64,000 nucleotides of DNA from Leptotrichia hongkongensis (GCF_007990635.1 NZ_AP019846.1:1364001-1428000), one strand, 5' to 3'. Numbered from the stretch's first letter, positions 54,201-62,275 are shown. The notes: generated by a model from the sequence alone, not told the origin. Program-made: numbers and translations.

Positions 54201-54542
54201 GAAATAGTTTATTCCGTATTGCCAACTGCTCCAAGGCGATTTAACAACATGGTCTCCTTGTTCCATTAATTGAATTAATTCTAAGTTTGTATTTTTAACT
54301 AATTTATCATTTTCTTTTCTTGCTTTTTTAAATTCTGTACGTATCTGATTTATTGATGTGTTTATTTGGCTAACTTGATTCTGAATACTGGAATCTTTTT
54401 TTGTTGCAAAAAGATTATTTGTTGTGAAAACTAGTCCTGTCATTGCAAAAACAATCAAGGCAGCTTCTGTATATTTAAAGTCTTTTGTTCTTTTCGCAAA
54501 TGCACGTAATTCTTGCGAAATTTTTCTAAGATTACTTGTCAT
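48255..54542 (-). CDS. Giant type V autotransporter adhesin 2
   Basis: 2095 residues. It starts with MTSNLRKISQELRAFAKRTK, almost the same extended signal region as autotransporter 1, then FKYTEAALIVFAMTG...LFA. The same coiled coil and GDHVVKSPWSSWQYGINYF block follow. Residues about 150-1000 of the passenger differ from autotransporter 1 (KLGSFCNNITGCVGNGEQGG, with a Cys pair, is unique). From about ATIEGGTTPNTRG on, the two proteins are alike. The passenger is made of NxGTI-x-x-x-G-x-xS-x-GMY type repeats expected to fold as a beta-helix. The C-terminal 280 residues form the barrel and end in GIGFRAIY. AAGGAG lies in front of the ATG. Surface adhesion is likely; the receptor is unknown. 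Confidence 0.9.
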   Translation of the reverse strand: MTSNLRKISQELRAFAKRTKDFKYTEAALIVFAMTGLVFTTNNLFATKKDSSIQNQVSQINTSINQIRTEFKKARKENDKLVKNTNLELIQLMEQGDHVVKSPWSSWQYGINYFNNNWNGVYKGRGDKKAKYPYEGIFERSLDVYERSISPDSSNYGLLGRNRRPNFASGSAAGYGIASFKPVKEPIIPFEVNASIRPRNINKSAITIADKTAVTPTLPEAISFTPPSPVISVPELPTLPAPPTFNIKLGSFCNNITGCVGNGEQGGLHSGNARSFSNGSITSGSLVVGQPGVVHSWATPGPSGYGSFDSTLLKIYFDVTGGGTATLDADLTIDSIRDSSITDSRSWNSQPFLVGGSRIATLDNAPNGGIVNNAVVNLVGPLVTGFEAQSDTIGSGTRELKNAKTITDEAEKTSTALDAVLAKGSEIELNLPPYAGGGKIKVKRTAEGFTGYKVGLIMTYENDDTRAASLYKLTNDGTIKFTGEKSIGIQVYAPGSASNVEVANNANGTISVGGIESYGMKWSSRVSNNSTMENTGNIEVSGDGTTTPPGGTPVIGNSLSSGIAVVEDGDNQGANAIRAYTGKVKNNGTIKVSGGKGNTGMVLIVNAADDITNDTKGTITVSSTEKRQNIGMRVDKGTVSTDAPGTPKAINDGTINLDGNSSIGMVGTNADVVNNANKTIGTTSGKTIINGIGMATSGGKLENNGTIDLQGTGTATNIGVYLEKNTTTGTNPSGTLGANSTVKVKGDNSTGVLVKNGTLNYGGDTTVEGNGVTGLIIGDNTATNTAVVTAAKTGTVTVNNGTSTSAGIYSYTQGKSTVKKGSYGIVVGKNSKLVSSGTNNVNVDVNVTGAESIGLYSGENAELEVGNHTVKAYEGAVNYDAEKGSTLTLKGTGTATTGQKSLLFYTGSDNTNQGKVFINGTMTATIEGGTTPNTRGNAFLYVGNGGDFGKSQIENWAKNNFGDGTKTTLSNLTLNMNQGSRLFIAQNVKMDLSDTTGNTVSSATGAHINGTDYKTFMLYLSKLTINQDVNLDDTTDAYNQLEISNSSITNANTKTITGTKADQVAMAQENDSKLYARNEVTLSNEGTINLSGTGSTGMYAKFGELHNKATGVMTIGDKSTAIYGIEDSLIENAGKITIGSNSTGLYSEGAKTQTIANTGTIESAGNDSVAISYKPDAALASGTVLENTGKITMTGDRNTAIYATGTPGYIAKNSGTITLGDSASITSPNVALYTDHNTVTLQNAGTIESGNNTIGIYGHNVDNAGDLKIGNAAVGIYSQSGNVNLNGGTITTGTDEAVGVYTVGSGQTVINNGTAFNIGNNSFGFVNVGTGNTIISSIANVGLGNNNVYLYSNDASGTVTNSTAITSTGEQNYGIYSAGTVTNNANIDLSSGKGSVAIYSIKGGTATNNATITVGESDVANNLYSIGMGAGYSTTDTGNIVNRGTINVNGKHSIGMYASGAGSTATNDGDIVLNASNTTGIYVDNGATAVNNKSITTGSGSYMNAVGVYLGKDSKLINSNGATININARNGVGVYLKGGTIANYGTITVNGASKTNNNDIDGNIIYQFTTPDTGKGVGGVSIDAPAGAQSATITLNGVPQTPVVVNTAGRNPITVSASSIGLYVNTSGVDYTRSIEGLQNLTSEADLIIGAEATSSTDSKYILVNDPNIINPYRQAMLSNPNIKWNVYSGSIGWIATPTLDSDGVITSLYMAKIPYTAWAGREESPVNSTDTFNFADGLEQRYGVKTLGTRERELFQKLNGIGNNEEVLLYQAFDEMMGHQYGNVQQRINATGNLLDKEFKYLKHDWRNPSKQSNKIKVFGIRDEYNTDTAGIIDYTSNGYGVAYVHEDEKVKMGNSDGWYAGVVTNRFKFKDIGRSKENQTLFKAGIFKTMSPKKDYNGALQWTIGGDVFAGINDMKRRYLVVDDIFEAKSDYHSYGAALKTDLGYDIRLSERTHFRPYGALKMEYGRFNSIKEDRGEMRLEVKGNDYFSVKPEVGMEFKFVQPLAVRTKLSVGLTAAYENELGKVGDVNNEGRVRYTTANWFGIRGEKDDRKGNGKFDLNIGVDNTRFGVTVNGGYDTKGKNVRAGIGFRAIY

Positions 54543-55149
54543 TTTACTCTTCTCCTTTGCTCTGAATATAAAATTTTGTGATAATTACAAAAAACTTTAA
54601 AATTAAATTAAACAATAAAAACTAAAAATACAGAACTTGAGTAAAATAGTTATAATTTATCTAAATTTAAAGTTATTTTGTATTAGAAATTTTTAAAGAA
54701 AATTTTCACATTGACTATATAAAAAAATAACTCAAAAAAAAGAATATATAGAAATGATTAGGTGATTTTTAAGTGATTTTTATTTTTCAAAACAAATTTA
54801 CTTATTTTTTATATCATCAAATAATTTTCAAAATTTCAATACATTTGTATACTGAATTTTTATCACATTTTCATTGTACCAAACAAATTCTAAAAATCAA
54901 CTTAATTTCATCTTTTTTATTTATATAAAAACTTATTATCATTAAAAATTAATCAAATAAAATAGACATTTAAACTGATTTATAAAAAGTTTTTCTAAAA
55001 CTTACCCAAAATTTTCATTTTTACATAGGTTAATTAAAAATTATATTTGATTTCTATTGGTATTTTAATTTACTAATTTATATTCTAAAACTTAAGATAG
55101 TAATCATTGAAATAATCTTTTGAAATTACTTATTTTATTAATTTTTATA
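54543..55149. other. Non-coding control region upstream of autotransporter 2
   Basis: AT-rich, no gene. It contains a GTGATT cluster (54753-54778) and a partial R3-like segment at about 54598-54684 (TTGAGTAAAATAGTTATAAT matches the middle of R3). The rest shows nothing clear. The size resembles the gap upstream of autotransporter 1. Confidence 0.5.
54753..54778. promoter_or_regulatory. GTGATT motif cluster upstream of autotransporter 2
   Basis: AATGATT (54753-54759), GGTGATT (54761-54767) and AGTGATT (54772-54778), about 211-236 bp before the start. Counterpart of the cluster upstream of autotransporter 1. Confidence 0.4.
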
Positions 55150-55180
55150 TAAATAAAAAAGCACTTTACATAAAGTGCTT
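55150..55180 (-). terminator. Terminator of the radA-disA-DUF1385 run
   Basis: AAGCACTTTA and TAAAGTGCTT (55159-55180) form a perfect 10-bp stem with a two-base loop, followed on the minus strand by TTTTTATTTAT. Confidence 0.88.
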
Positions 55181-55201
55181 ACAAATTTTATTTTCAAATA
55201 T

Positions 55202-56110
55202 CTATTCAAAGACTTCTGTCGCATTCGTAACTTCATTTCCTAATGCCACATTTAATGCTACAATCGCAACTTCCAATTGACTTTCATCAGGTTCGCTTGT
55301 AGTAATTTTTTGTAGCCACATTCCTGGAACAGCTATCATTTTAGCAAAAACATTATCCAAATGATAACTTGTCCAACGCTGTATTTCGTAAGAAAGTCCA
55401 GCAACAAATGGTACAAACAGTATTCTTGTCACTAATTTATAAAGAAGCATCGTAAAATGTCCAGTTGGAACTTTAAAAAATAAATCAACTGTTGAAAATA
55501 CTAAAATACTTATAAACATTACAAGTAAAAGAAAGCTTGTACCACATCTTGGATGAAATCTTGTGCATTCTTTTGCATTTTTTGGTGTTAATTCCTTTTC
55601 CATTTCGTAATTCATAATACTTTTATGTTCTGCTCCATGATATTCAAAAACTCGCTGTATATCCTTCAAAAATGAAATTCCATAGATATATCCTAAAAAA
55701 AGAATTAACTTTATAACAGCCTCAACAATATTTGCCATCAAAACATTATCTTTAAAGAAAAATCCTCCAATAGCAGATGGCAACCACATAAACACTGCAA
55801 TTCCCATCAAAACTGAGGTCAAAACAGTAAATCCAACTTGTTTATCTGTCAATTTCTCCTCTTCCAGTCCAGCCTGATTTGATGCAAAAATAAGCTCTTT
55901 CGTCCCAACTACCATTGCATCATAAAGTGCTATAACTCCCCTAACAAAAGGCACTTTTAACCATTTATTATTTTTCTCAGTAAGTGTTATTTTTTTATAA
56001 ACAATACTTCCATCCTGCTTACGAACAGCAGTTGCGATTGCTTTAGGTCCTCTCATCATAACCCCTTCCACAACAGCCTGCCCTCCAACAGTTACTCTTT
56101 TATCTTTCAT
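55202..56110 (-). CDS. DUF1385 (YqhQ-like) membrane protein
   Basis: 302 residues. The opening VTVGGQAVVEGVMMRGPKAIATAVRK is the DUF1385 signature. About four hydrophobic segments follow, with RVFEYHGAEHKSIMNYE and RFHPRCGTSFLLLVMFISI, both highly conserved in the family; their His and Cys could bind a metal. Function is unknown; YqhQ is thought to be a membrane protein. It is last in the run after disA, spaced 59 bp, and is followed by a strong terminator. Confidence 0.88.
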   Translation of the reverse strand: MKDKRVTVGGQAVVEGVMMRGPKAIATAVRKQDGSIVYKKITLTEKNNKWLKVPFVRGVIALYDAMVVGTKELIFASNQAGLEEEKLTDKQVGFTVLTSVLMGIAVFMWLPSAIGGFFFKDNVLMANIVEAVIKLILFLGYIYGISFLKDIQRVFEYHGAEHKSIMNYEMEKELTPKNAKECTRFHPRCGTSFLLLVMFISILVFSTVDLFFKVPTGHFTMLLYKLVTRILFVPFVAGLSYEIQRWTSYHLDNVFAKMIAVPGMWLQKITTSEPDESQLEVAIVALNVALGNEVTNATEVFE

Positions 56111-56169
56111 TTTTACCTACCTTCTTAATTTTTCTATTTTTATAATTCTTCTTAGTTTCGATTAATATT

Positions 56170-57243
56170 TTATTCCCTGTCAATTACAGTTCTATTTTTT
56201 ATACGTTTTAGTGATTTATTAATGTGTTCAGCCTTATATTTACTAACTCCTTTTATTTTCGCAATATCTGAGGCTGTTGACATCAAGATCGAATGAACGT
56301 TTGAAAATTCCTTTACAAGAATTTCTCTATCCTTTTTGCTTATTTTTGTTATATTGCTCAAAAGTCCGTAACCACGAGGCTCTATCTTTTCATCAAAATT
56401 TATAATATTTGTATCAAATCCAAGTAAACACACGATTTTTTCATCATCCAGCAATTCCTCTTTCGTTAAGGATTTCACTCTTAAACCAATTTTTTCTGCT
56501 GTTTTCTCACTTATTTTATAGTCCTTTATAAGAGCATCAAAACTTTCATTTTTATTTAACATTATTTCTTCATACTGAATTTTTATAAGCCGTCCTTCAC
56601 TTCCAAGCTCTGCCATGTATTCAATCAATTCTTCCGACATTCTGAAAAGCAGTCCATACATTCTAACACATTCTACAATATCATAAAGTGTTACCATGTT
56701 GTCAAACTCAAGAATTGACAAGTTCACGTGATTTTTTTCAATCGCAATGGAATATTTTTCAAGGGCCGTTATTGCCTGTGAAGATTTTGTCAGCAAATCT
56801 CCAATTTCATTTAGCAAATATCTGAATTTACCATAATACACTGTTATTTTATTTCTTCTCTCAGAAACTGCTACAACTAAATTTCCTTTTTGTTGAGCGA
56901 TTCTATGTGCTGCCTGATGTCTTGTTCCGCTTTCATCTGTTTCTATGGAATAATTTGGCTGTAATTGAATATTTGCTCCATAAATTGTTTTTATATCCTC
57001 TGACAAAATAATCCCACCATCCATTTTGGACAGTTCATAAACTTTTTGTGGCGAATATACAGTATTTAGCTCAAATCCACCTCCCATCACATCTTTCAGA
57101 TCGCTAGGATTTCCCAGTACAATCAATGCTCCCAACTTTGCTTCCTGAATTTTGTCTATTGCTTCTCTTAAAGCTGTTCCCGGTGCTACCCTATCAAATA
57201 TATGCTCCAATATTTTCTTCTTATTAACTGCCTTTTTTATCAT
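56170..57243 (-). CDS. disA: DNA-integrity scanning diadenylate cyclase DisA
   Basis: 357 residues. The N-terminal DAC domain has GALIVLG, MDGGI (the DGA-type motif) and GTRHQAAHRIAQQ (RHR-type motif) for converting two ATP into c-di-AMP. A helical linker follows, and the C-terminal helix-hairpin-helix (about 320-350, IAKIKGVSKYKAEHINKSLKRI) binds branched DNA. It scans DNA and lowers c-di-AMP output at recombination structures. It lies 35 bp behind radA, the classical radA-disA pairing, in which RadA modulates DisA. Cytoplasmic. Confidence 0.96.
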   Translation of the reverse strand: MIKKAVNKKKILEHIFDRVAPGTALREAIDKIQEAKLGALIVLGNPSDLKDVMGGGFELNTVYSPQKVYELSKMDGGIILSEDIKTIYGANIQLQPNYSIETDESGTRHQAAHRIAQQKGNLVVAVSERRNKITVYYGKFRYLLNEIGDLLTKSSQAITALEKYSIAIEKNHVNLSILEFDNMVTLYDIVECVRMYGLLFRMSEELIEYMAELGSEGRLIKIQYEEIMLNKNESFDALIKDYKISEKTAEKIGLRVKSLTKEELLDDEKIVCLLGFDTNIINFDEKIEPRGYGLLSNITKISKKDREILVKEFSNVHSILMSTASDIAKIKGVSKYKAEHINKSLKRIKNRTVIDRE

Positions 57244-57278
57244 CTTTATTATCCTTTCGCCTTTTTGCTCCGTTTGGC

Positions 57279-58637
57279 TTACCTTACCCTCTCAACAAGT
57301 TCACTTATGTTACTTATATAATTAAGTTTTATTTTTGTTTTCTCCTTCTCAAAGTCTGCCTGATGGCTTTTTGGAAGATACACTCCTGAAAATCCCATCT
57401 TTTCTAGTTCATTCACTCTATTTTTAATAAAAGAAACCTTTCTTACCTCTCCTCTCAGACCTAATTCACCAATAGCCGCTATTTTCTGGCTTATCGGCAC
57501 TCCCTTTACTGAGGATAAAAGCGAAAAAACCACTGCTAAATCAGAACTTCTATCATTCAAGTCAATTCCGCCTGGAATATTTATATAAATATCTTTTGAA
57601 TTTACATCTACCTTCAAGGAACGTGACAGCACCGCACTCAATATCTCTACACGAGTTTTGTCGTATCCTTCTACTGTTCTTCGTGGCATTCCAAAATTCG
57701 GAGTTCCTAGCAACGACTGCACTTCAAATAAGAACACACGGCTTCCTTCAAAAATTGGTACAATAATACTTCCAATATTTTTTTCATCTCTATCACTTAT
57801 AAAAAATTCAGACGGATTTTTTACTTCACTAATTCCATTTTCTTTCATATCAAAAATTGAAATTTCATTTGTAGATCCATAACGATTCTTTATTGAACGG
57901 ATAATTCTGTAGTAATTGTTTTCTTCCCCTTCAATCTGCAATACTGCATCTACCATATGTTCCAATAGTTTTGGTCCCGCTAGTTTCCCATCCTTTGTAA
58001 CATGTCCCACAATATAAAATGCAATTTCATTTTTTTTAGCAATTTCAATGATTTTTAAAGTTGTTTCACGAATTTGAGTTACACTTCCAGGAATGGAATT
58101 AACATTTTCTGAATAAAGTGTCTGAATCGAATCAATTACAACAACTTTTGGCTTATCCTTCAAAATTACACTTTCAATTTTTTCAATATTTGTGTCATTC
58201 AAAATATACAAATTTTCACTTTTTACATTGACACGTTCTGCACGCTGCTTTATCTGTCGTGGTGATTCTTCTCCAGAAACATAGAATACATTTCCAATTT
58301 TTGCATATTCTTGCGATAATTGAAGTAGAAAAGTTGATTTTCCAATCCCTGGACTTCCTGTAATTAATACAACTTCTCCCTTTATCAGCCCGCCTCCCAG
58401 GACTCTGTCAAATTCCTCAAAAGGCGTTACCATCCGAAATTCCTTTTCTATTTCAATTTCTGTTATCTTGCTTATCGAAACTTCCTTTGATTCCACATTC
58501 CTAAATGTACTTTTTATATCAATTTCCTCTTCGAATGTTCCCCACGAATCACAGTTAGGACATTTTCCAAGCCATTTTAGTGAATTATATCCACACTCTG
58601 AACATATATATTTTGTTTTCTCCTTTTTTACAGCCAT
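57279..58637 (-). CDS. radA: DNA repair protein RadA
   Basis: 452 residues. N-terminal zinc finger CSECGYNSLKWLGKCPNC; RecA-like ATPase core with GSPGIGKST; the RadA-specific KNRYGSTNEI motif; and a C-terminal Lon-protease-like domain without protease residues (LNDRSSDLAVVFSLLSS, GELGLRGEVRKV). It drives branch migration of recombination intermediates. AAGGGG precedes the ATG. Coupled with disA downstream. Confidence 0.96.
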   Translation of the reverse strand: MAVKKEKTKYICSECGYNSLKWLGKCPNCDSWGTFEEEIDIKSTFRNVESKEVSISKITEIEIEKEFRMVTPFEEFDRVLGGGLIKGEVVLITGSPGIGKSTFLLQLSQEYAKIGNVFYVSGEESPRQIKQRAERVNVKSENLYILNDTNIEKIESVILKDKPKVVVIDSIQTLYSENVNSIPGSVTQIRETTLKIIEIAKKNEIAFYIVGHVTKDGKLAGPKLLEHMVDAVLQIEGEENNYYRIIRSIKNRYGSTNEISIFDMKENGISEVKNPSEFFISDRDEKNIGSIIVPIFEGSRVFLFEVQSLLGTPNFGMPRRTVEGYDKTRVEILSAVLSRSLKVDVNSKDIYINIPGGIDLNDRSSDLAVVFSLLSSVKGVPISQKIAAIGELGLRGEVRKVSFIKNRVNELEKMGFSGVYLPKSHQADFEKEKTKIKLNYISNISELVERVR

Positions 58638-58733
58638 TTTGAGTTCCCCTTTTATTTTTTACGTTTTTATCTTATCAAATTTTTTTAACAAAATTATGTT
58701 TTTTTTCTTTTTATTAACTGTGAAACACCAATT

Positions 58734-59237
58734 TTAATGTTTTTCCAGTTCTTTAACCTTCTCAATCAAACGTTGTTCTACATTCTTTGTCACAAAAAAT
58801 CTCAAATTTCCCTTATTTAAAGCCACTTCTTTTACAAGGCTCGAACTTAAATATAAATATTCTCTTGAAGCTGTCAAAAATATCGTTTCAAATTCACTTT
58901 TTGCAAGTGTTTTATTTGTCAAGGTAAACTGCAGCTCATACTCATAGTCTGACAATGCTCGTAATCCTCTTATCAGAATATTTACATTTTCTTTGCACAT
59001 AAAATCGACTAATAATCCCTTAAAAATTTTTATTTCAGCATTAATATTCTCTTTTTTTAAGATTTCCTGTATCATTTCAACTTTTTCTTCATCAGAAAAC
59101 CAAGCCTTTGATTTTGTAGAATTTTTAAAAATTCCTATTATTAACTTGTCAAATAAATTTGAAGAACGCTTTATAATATCAATATGCCCCTTCGTTATTG
59201 GATCAAAACTTCCTGGATATAACGCTACTTTTCCCAT
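58734..59237 (-). CDS. coaD: Phosphopantetheine adenylyltransferase
   Basis: 167 residues with ALYPGSFDPITKGHIDIIKRSS (nucleotidyltransferase T/HxGH motif), LIRGLRALSDYEYELQF and SREYLYLSSSLVKEVA (the ISSS/T-K-type second motif). It converts 4'-phosphopantetheine and ATP into dephospho-CoA, the penultimate CoA step. It lies next to acpP/fabF/rnc in the same run, fitting supply of the phosphopantetheine used by ACP. AGGAG before the ATG. Confidence 0.96.
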   Translation of the reverse strand: MGKVALYPGSFDPITKGHIDIIKRSSNLFDKLIIGIFKNSTKSKAWFSDEEKVEMIQEILKKENINAEIKIFKGLLVDFMCKENVNILIRGLRALSDYEYELQFTLTNKTLAKSEFETIFLTASREYLYLSSSLVKEVALNKGNLRFFVTKNVEQRLIEKVKELEKH

Positions 59238-59267
59238 CCTGTTCTCCTATTTTTTGATTGCATTTTT

Positions 59268-59981
59268 TTACTTTTCTGATTTTTTTAATCTTGCGAGAGC
59301 TTCTCTTGCAGCATGTTTTTCTGCCTCTTTTTTACTTTTTCCAGTTCCTATACCATGAATTCTATCATTCCAGCTTACAGACATTTCAAAAACTTTGTCA
59401 TGGTCAGGTCCACTAGTTTTAATCAAATTATATTCAGGCATTTTTCTGTACTTTCCTTGTACAAATTCCTGCAAAACTGTTTTATAGTCTCCTGTTCCTT
59501 CTATTTCTTCAAGTTTATTTATTTTTCCAAGTAAAAATTTTAATGCAATATTTTTCGCAGTATAATAATCGGAATCCTTAAAAATCGCACCAATCAAAGC
59601 TTCAAAAGCATCCCCTAGAATAGATCTTCTGTGTCTTCCGCCAGACATAATTTCACCATTACTCAAGTATAAATACTCTCCTAGCTCAAGTTCACTCGCA
59701 ATAGTTGAAAATACAGGTTCACTTATAATCTGACTTTTAAGCTTTGCAAGTTCTCCTTCTGTCTTTTTTTCATAAAGTTCATAAATATACTCCGTTGTTA
59801 TAAGATTCAAAATCGCATCTCCTAAAAATTCGAGCTTTTCATTATTAAATCTTCTATCCTTCTCGCTTTCATTGGAATACGATCTATGTGTCAACGCTTC
59901 TTCCAAATACTCTTTATTTTTAAATTCGTATCCTATTTTTTTCATTAATTCATCAGCGTTTCTATTCCTATTTATTTCCAT
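59268..59981 (-). CDS. rnc: Ribonuclease III
   Basis: The ATG at 59981 has AGGAGGT eight bases upstream; the GTG at 59990 in the same frame lies inside the site and is less likely. 237 residues. The RNase III domain (NNEKLEFLGDAILNLITTEY, with catalytic Glu and Asp) is followed by the dsRNA-binding domain (DYKTVLQEFVQGKYRKMPEY...SKKEAEKHAAREALARL). It processes rRNA and other double-stranded RNA. It lies downstream of fabF, an order common in bacteria, and 30 bp before coaD. Confidence 0.96.
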   Translation of the reverse strand: MEINRNRNADELMKKIGYEFKNKEYLEEALTHRSYSNESEKDRRFNNEKLEFLGDAILNLITTEYIYELYEKKTEGELAKLKSQIISEPVFSTIASELELGEYLYLSNGEIMSGGRHRRSILGDAFEALIGAIFKDSDYYTAKNIALKFLLGKINKLEEIEGTGDYKTVLQEFVQGKYRKMPEYNLIKTSGPDHDKVFEMSVSWNDRIHGIGTGKSKKEAEKHAAREALARLKKSEK

Positions 59982-60036
59982 CCGTCTCACCTCCTTTTAT
60001 TTTCTATTATTCTATCTTATTTTTTATTGTTTAATC

Positions 60037-60066
60037 AAGGGGAAAATTAATATTTATTCTCCCCTT
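60037..60066 (-). terminator. Hairpin behind fabF
   Basis: AAGGGGA (60037-60043) and TCCCCTT (60060-60066) with a 16-nt loop, followed on the minus strand by GATTAAAC. The T-tract is poor, so it may only weaken read-through into rnc. Confidence 0.5.
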
Positions 60067-60087
60067 AGTTATTTCAAAATATTTTTA

Positions 60088-61320
60088 TTATTTATATTTT
60101 CTAAATGCTAAAACGGCATTGTGTCCACCAAATCCTAGTGAGCTTGACATTCCTACTTCAATATCTCTTTTAACTGGTTTGTTTGGTACATAATCTAAGT
60201 CACATAATGGATCTGGATTTTCATAATTTATTGTTGGAGGCATGATTCCTTCTGAAATCGCAAGTGCCAAGAATGCTGCCTCAATTCCACCTGCTCCACC
60301 TAATAAATGTCCTGTCGCACCTTTTGTAGAACTTACAGCAAGTTTGTACGCATGTTCTCCAAATGCTGTTTTTATTGCTTGTGTTTCATTTTTATCATTT
60401 GCAGGTGTTGATGTTCCATGTGCATTAATGTATCCAACTTCCTCTGGTTTAATATTTCCTTGCTCCAAAGCCATTTTAAACGCTCTTGCCGCTCCTTCTC
60501 CACCATCAGATGGAGCTGTCATATGAAAAGCATCTCCTGTTTCTCCATATCCAACAACTTCTGCATAAATTTTTGCTCCACGTTTTTTAGCGTGTTCCAA
60601 TTCTTCCAGCACTAGCACTCCAGCACCTTCCCCAAGTACAAATCCATCTCTATCCGCTGTAAATGGACGTGATGCAGTTTTAGGATCCGGATTAGTTGAC
60701 AATGCTTTCAAGTTTGCAAATCCTGCTATTCCCGATGGAGTTACAGTTGCTTCTGTCCCTCCAGCTACCATTGCATCAGCTTTTCCTAATAAAATTGCTT
60801 GAAAAGCATCTCCAATTGAGTTTGTTCCTGAAGCACAAGCTGTAACAACAGTCTTATTAGGACCTTTTGCTCCAATATAAATTGAAGTATTTCCAGAAGC
60901 CATATTCAAGATTGCCGCTGGGATATAAAATGGTGATACTCTTTTAGGCCCTTTAGTAACAAGCTTTTCCACTTCCTGCTCAATTACATCCAGTCCCCCT
61001 ATCCCTGAACCGATAATCACTCCAATTCTATCAGCATTTTCTTCTGTAATTTCAAGTTTAGCATCTTCCAACGCTTCTTTAGAAGCCGCAATCGCAAATT
61101 GCGAAAATCTAGCTATTTTTTTCAATTCTTTTTTTTCAATATAATTTTCAGGCACAAAGTCTTTCACTTCCGCTGCAATATGCACTGAATGTTCCGAAGT
61201 ATCAAACTGTGTAATCTTATCAATTCCACATTCTCCAGCCAACAAATTTTTCCAAGCCTTATGTTTTCCAGTTCCCAACGGAGTTACCAGTCCTATTCCT
61301 GTAATCACTACTCTTCTCAT
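60088..61320 (-). CDS. fabF: Beta-ketoacyl-ACP synthase II
   Basis: The ATG at 61320 ([10 protein letters not shown]) has AGAGGTG upstream; the ATG at 61335 would overlap it. 410 residues. The nucleophile is in [13 protein letters not shown] (Cys about 162), and the catalytic histidines are in [11 protein letters not shown] and TGHLLGGAG. The enzyme elongates acyl-ACP with malonyl-ACP in fatty-acid synthesis and, in the FabF type, cis-vaccenate formation. It is separated from acpP by a 635-bp gap carrying an R2 element. Confidence 0.95.
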   Translation of the reverse strand: MRRVVITGIGLVTPLGTGKHKAWKNLLAGECGIDKITQFDTSEHSVHIAAEVKDFVPENYIEKKELKKIARFSQFAIAASKEALEDAKLEITEENADRIGVIIGSGIGGLDVIEQEVEKLVTKGPKRVSPFYIPAAILNMASGNTSIYIGAKGPNKTVVTACASGTNSIGDAFQAILLGKADAMVAGGTEATVTPSGIAGFANLKALSTNPDPKTASRPFTADRDGFVLGEGAGVLVLEELEHAKKRGAKIYAEVVGYGETGDAFHMTAPSDGGEGAARAFKMALEQGNIKPEEVGYINAHGTSTPANDKNETQAIKTAFGEHAYKLAVSSTKGATGHLLGGAGGIEAAFLALAISEGIMPPTINYENPDPLCDLDYVPNKPVKRDIEVGMSSSLGFGGHNAVLAFRKYK

Positions 61321-61413
61321 TAATACACCTCTCATCTTTTATTTTTTTTATTTTAAATATATTTAATTTATTGAGATAATATTTTAATTTTTCTCTTATA
61401 TTATTTATTTTAA

Positions 61414-61661
61414 GCAGAGGTATCAAACGCCATACCTCTGCACTCCCGCTTTACGCAAAATTTCTTATAAAAGAAAAATAGAACTCGCTTTTGAATATAG
61501 ATTATTTTTAATTTAAATAACTTTATCCAATTTAAAATTTACTGCAAAAGCTCAAACAACTATTTTTCTTCTAACGAAATTTTGCTTATTATTTGTTTTA
61601 GTTAAATTAACTGTTTTAATTAAACTAAAATTGTCGTGATTTTTTGTAAATAAAATCGACT
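61414..61661 (+). repeat. Dispersed element R2, copy b
   Basis: It opens with the hairpin GCAGAGGTAT (61414-61423), CAAACGCC, ATACCTCTGC (61432-61441). A distant inverted pair GCAAAATTTC (61455-61464) and GAAATTTTGC (61576-61585) brackets a 111-nt AT-rich part. It closes with GTCGTGATTTTTTGTAAATA. It aligns along its length with copy a at 9561-9802. It lies in the acpP-fabF gap. Confidence 0.8.
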
Positions 61662-61729
61662 GTTTGAGCGTAGTTTTACGTAGCGAGTTTCGATTTTGTT
61701 TTCAAAAAATGCTTAGACGAGCTGGGTTT

Positions 61730-61759
61730 GCAAAGGGGATAGCGACTGTTCCCCTTTGC
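61730..61759. other. Perfect 10-bp hairpin downstream of R2 copy b
   Basis: GCAAAGGGGA (61730-61739), TAGCGACTGT, TCCCCTTTGC (61750-61759). In plus direction it is followed by TTAAAAAAAG and not by T, so it is not a classical terminator there. On the minus strand AAACCCAGC follows. It may be the far end of a longer R2 version lacking in copy a. Confidence 0.45.
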
Positions 61760-61912
61760 TTAAAAAAAGAAAAAACATAAATATTATAAAAAAAGTATTT
61801 ATTAATAGTAATCTTGTTTTTATAAAAATTACAAACAACTACTTATTTATTTTATTATTTTAATAATAACTTTTTTACAATAAGATTATTTTAACATTTT
61901 TTCATTTTTTTT

Positions 61913-61940
61913 TCAATAAAAAAAGGGGGGAAAGTCCCCC
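61913..61940 (-). terminator. Terminator of acpP
   Basis: GGGGG (61926-61930) and CCCCC (61936-61940) with loop of five. On the minus strand it is followed by a run of T. It lies 16 bp behind the acpP stop. Confidence 0.85.
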
Positions 61941-61955
61941 AAAAGTTTTATCTAT

Positions 61956-62177
61956 TTATTTAGATTCGATGTATTCAATTACATCTTTAACTGTTTTAAT
62001 TTTTTGTGCATCTTCATCAGGAATTTCAATGTCAAATTCTTCTTCAAAAGCCATGATTAATTCAACTGTATCTAACGAATCTGCTCCTAAATCATCAACA
62101 AAAGATGCATCTTCAGTTACTTGATCTTCATCTACTCCTAATTGATCTACTACTATTGATTTAATTTTATCTAGCAT
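61956..62177 (-). CDS. acpP: Acyl carrier protein
   Basis: 73 residues, acidic, four-helix ACP with the phosphopantetheine attachment serine in [18 protein letters not shown] (Ser34 of DSL). It carries growing acyl chains in fatty-acid synthesis. GGAGGTGG precedes the ATG. It has its own terminator, so the nearby fabF is likely expressed from another promoter or by partial read-through. Confidence 0.97.
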   Translation of the reverse strand: MLDKIKSIVVDQLGVDEDQVTEDASFVDDLGADSLDTVELIMAFEEEFDIEIPDEDAQKIKTVKDVIEYIESK

Positions 62178-62275
62178 TATAATGCCACCTCCATATTAAT
62201 TTTCTAGAATTATTATACCAAATGAATGTAAAAAATGCAACTAAAATTTACTAATAATAATGTAAATTTTTTAGT

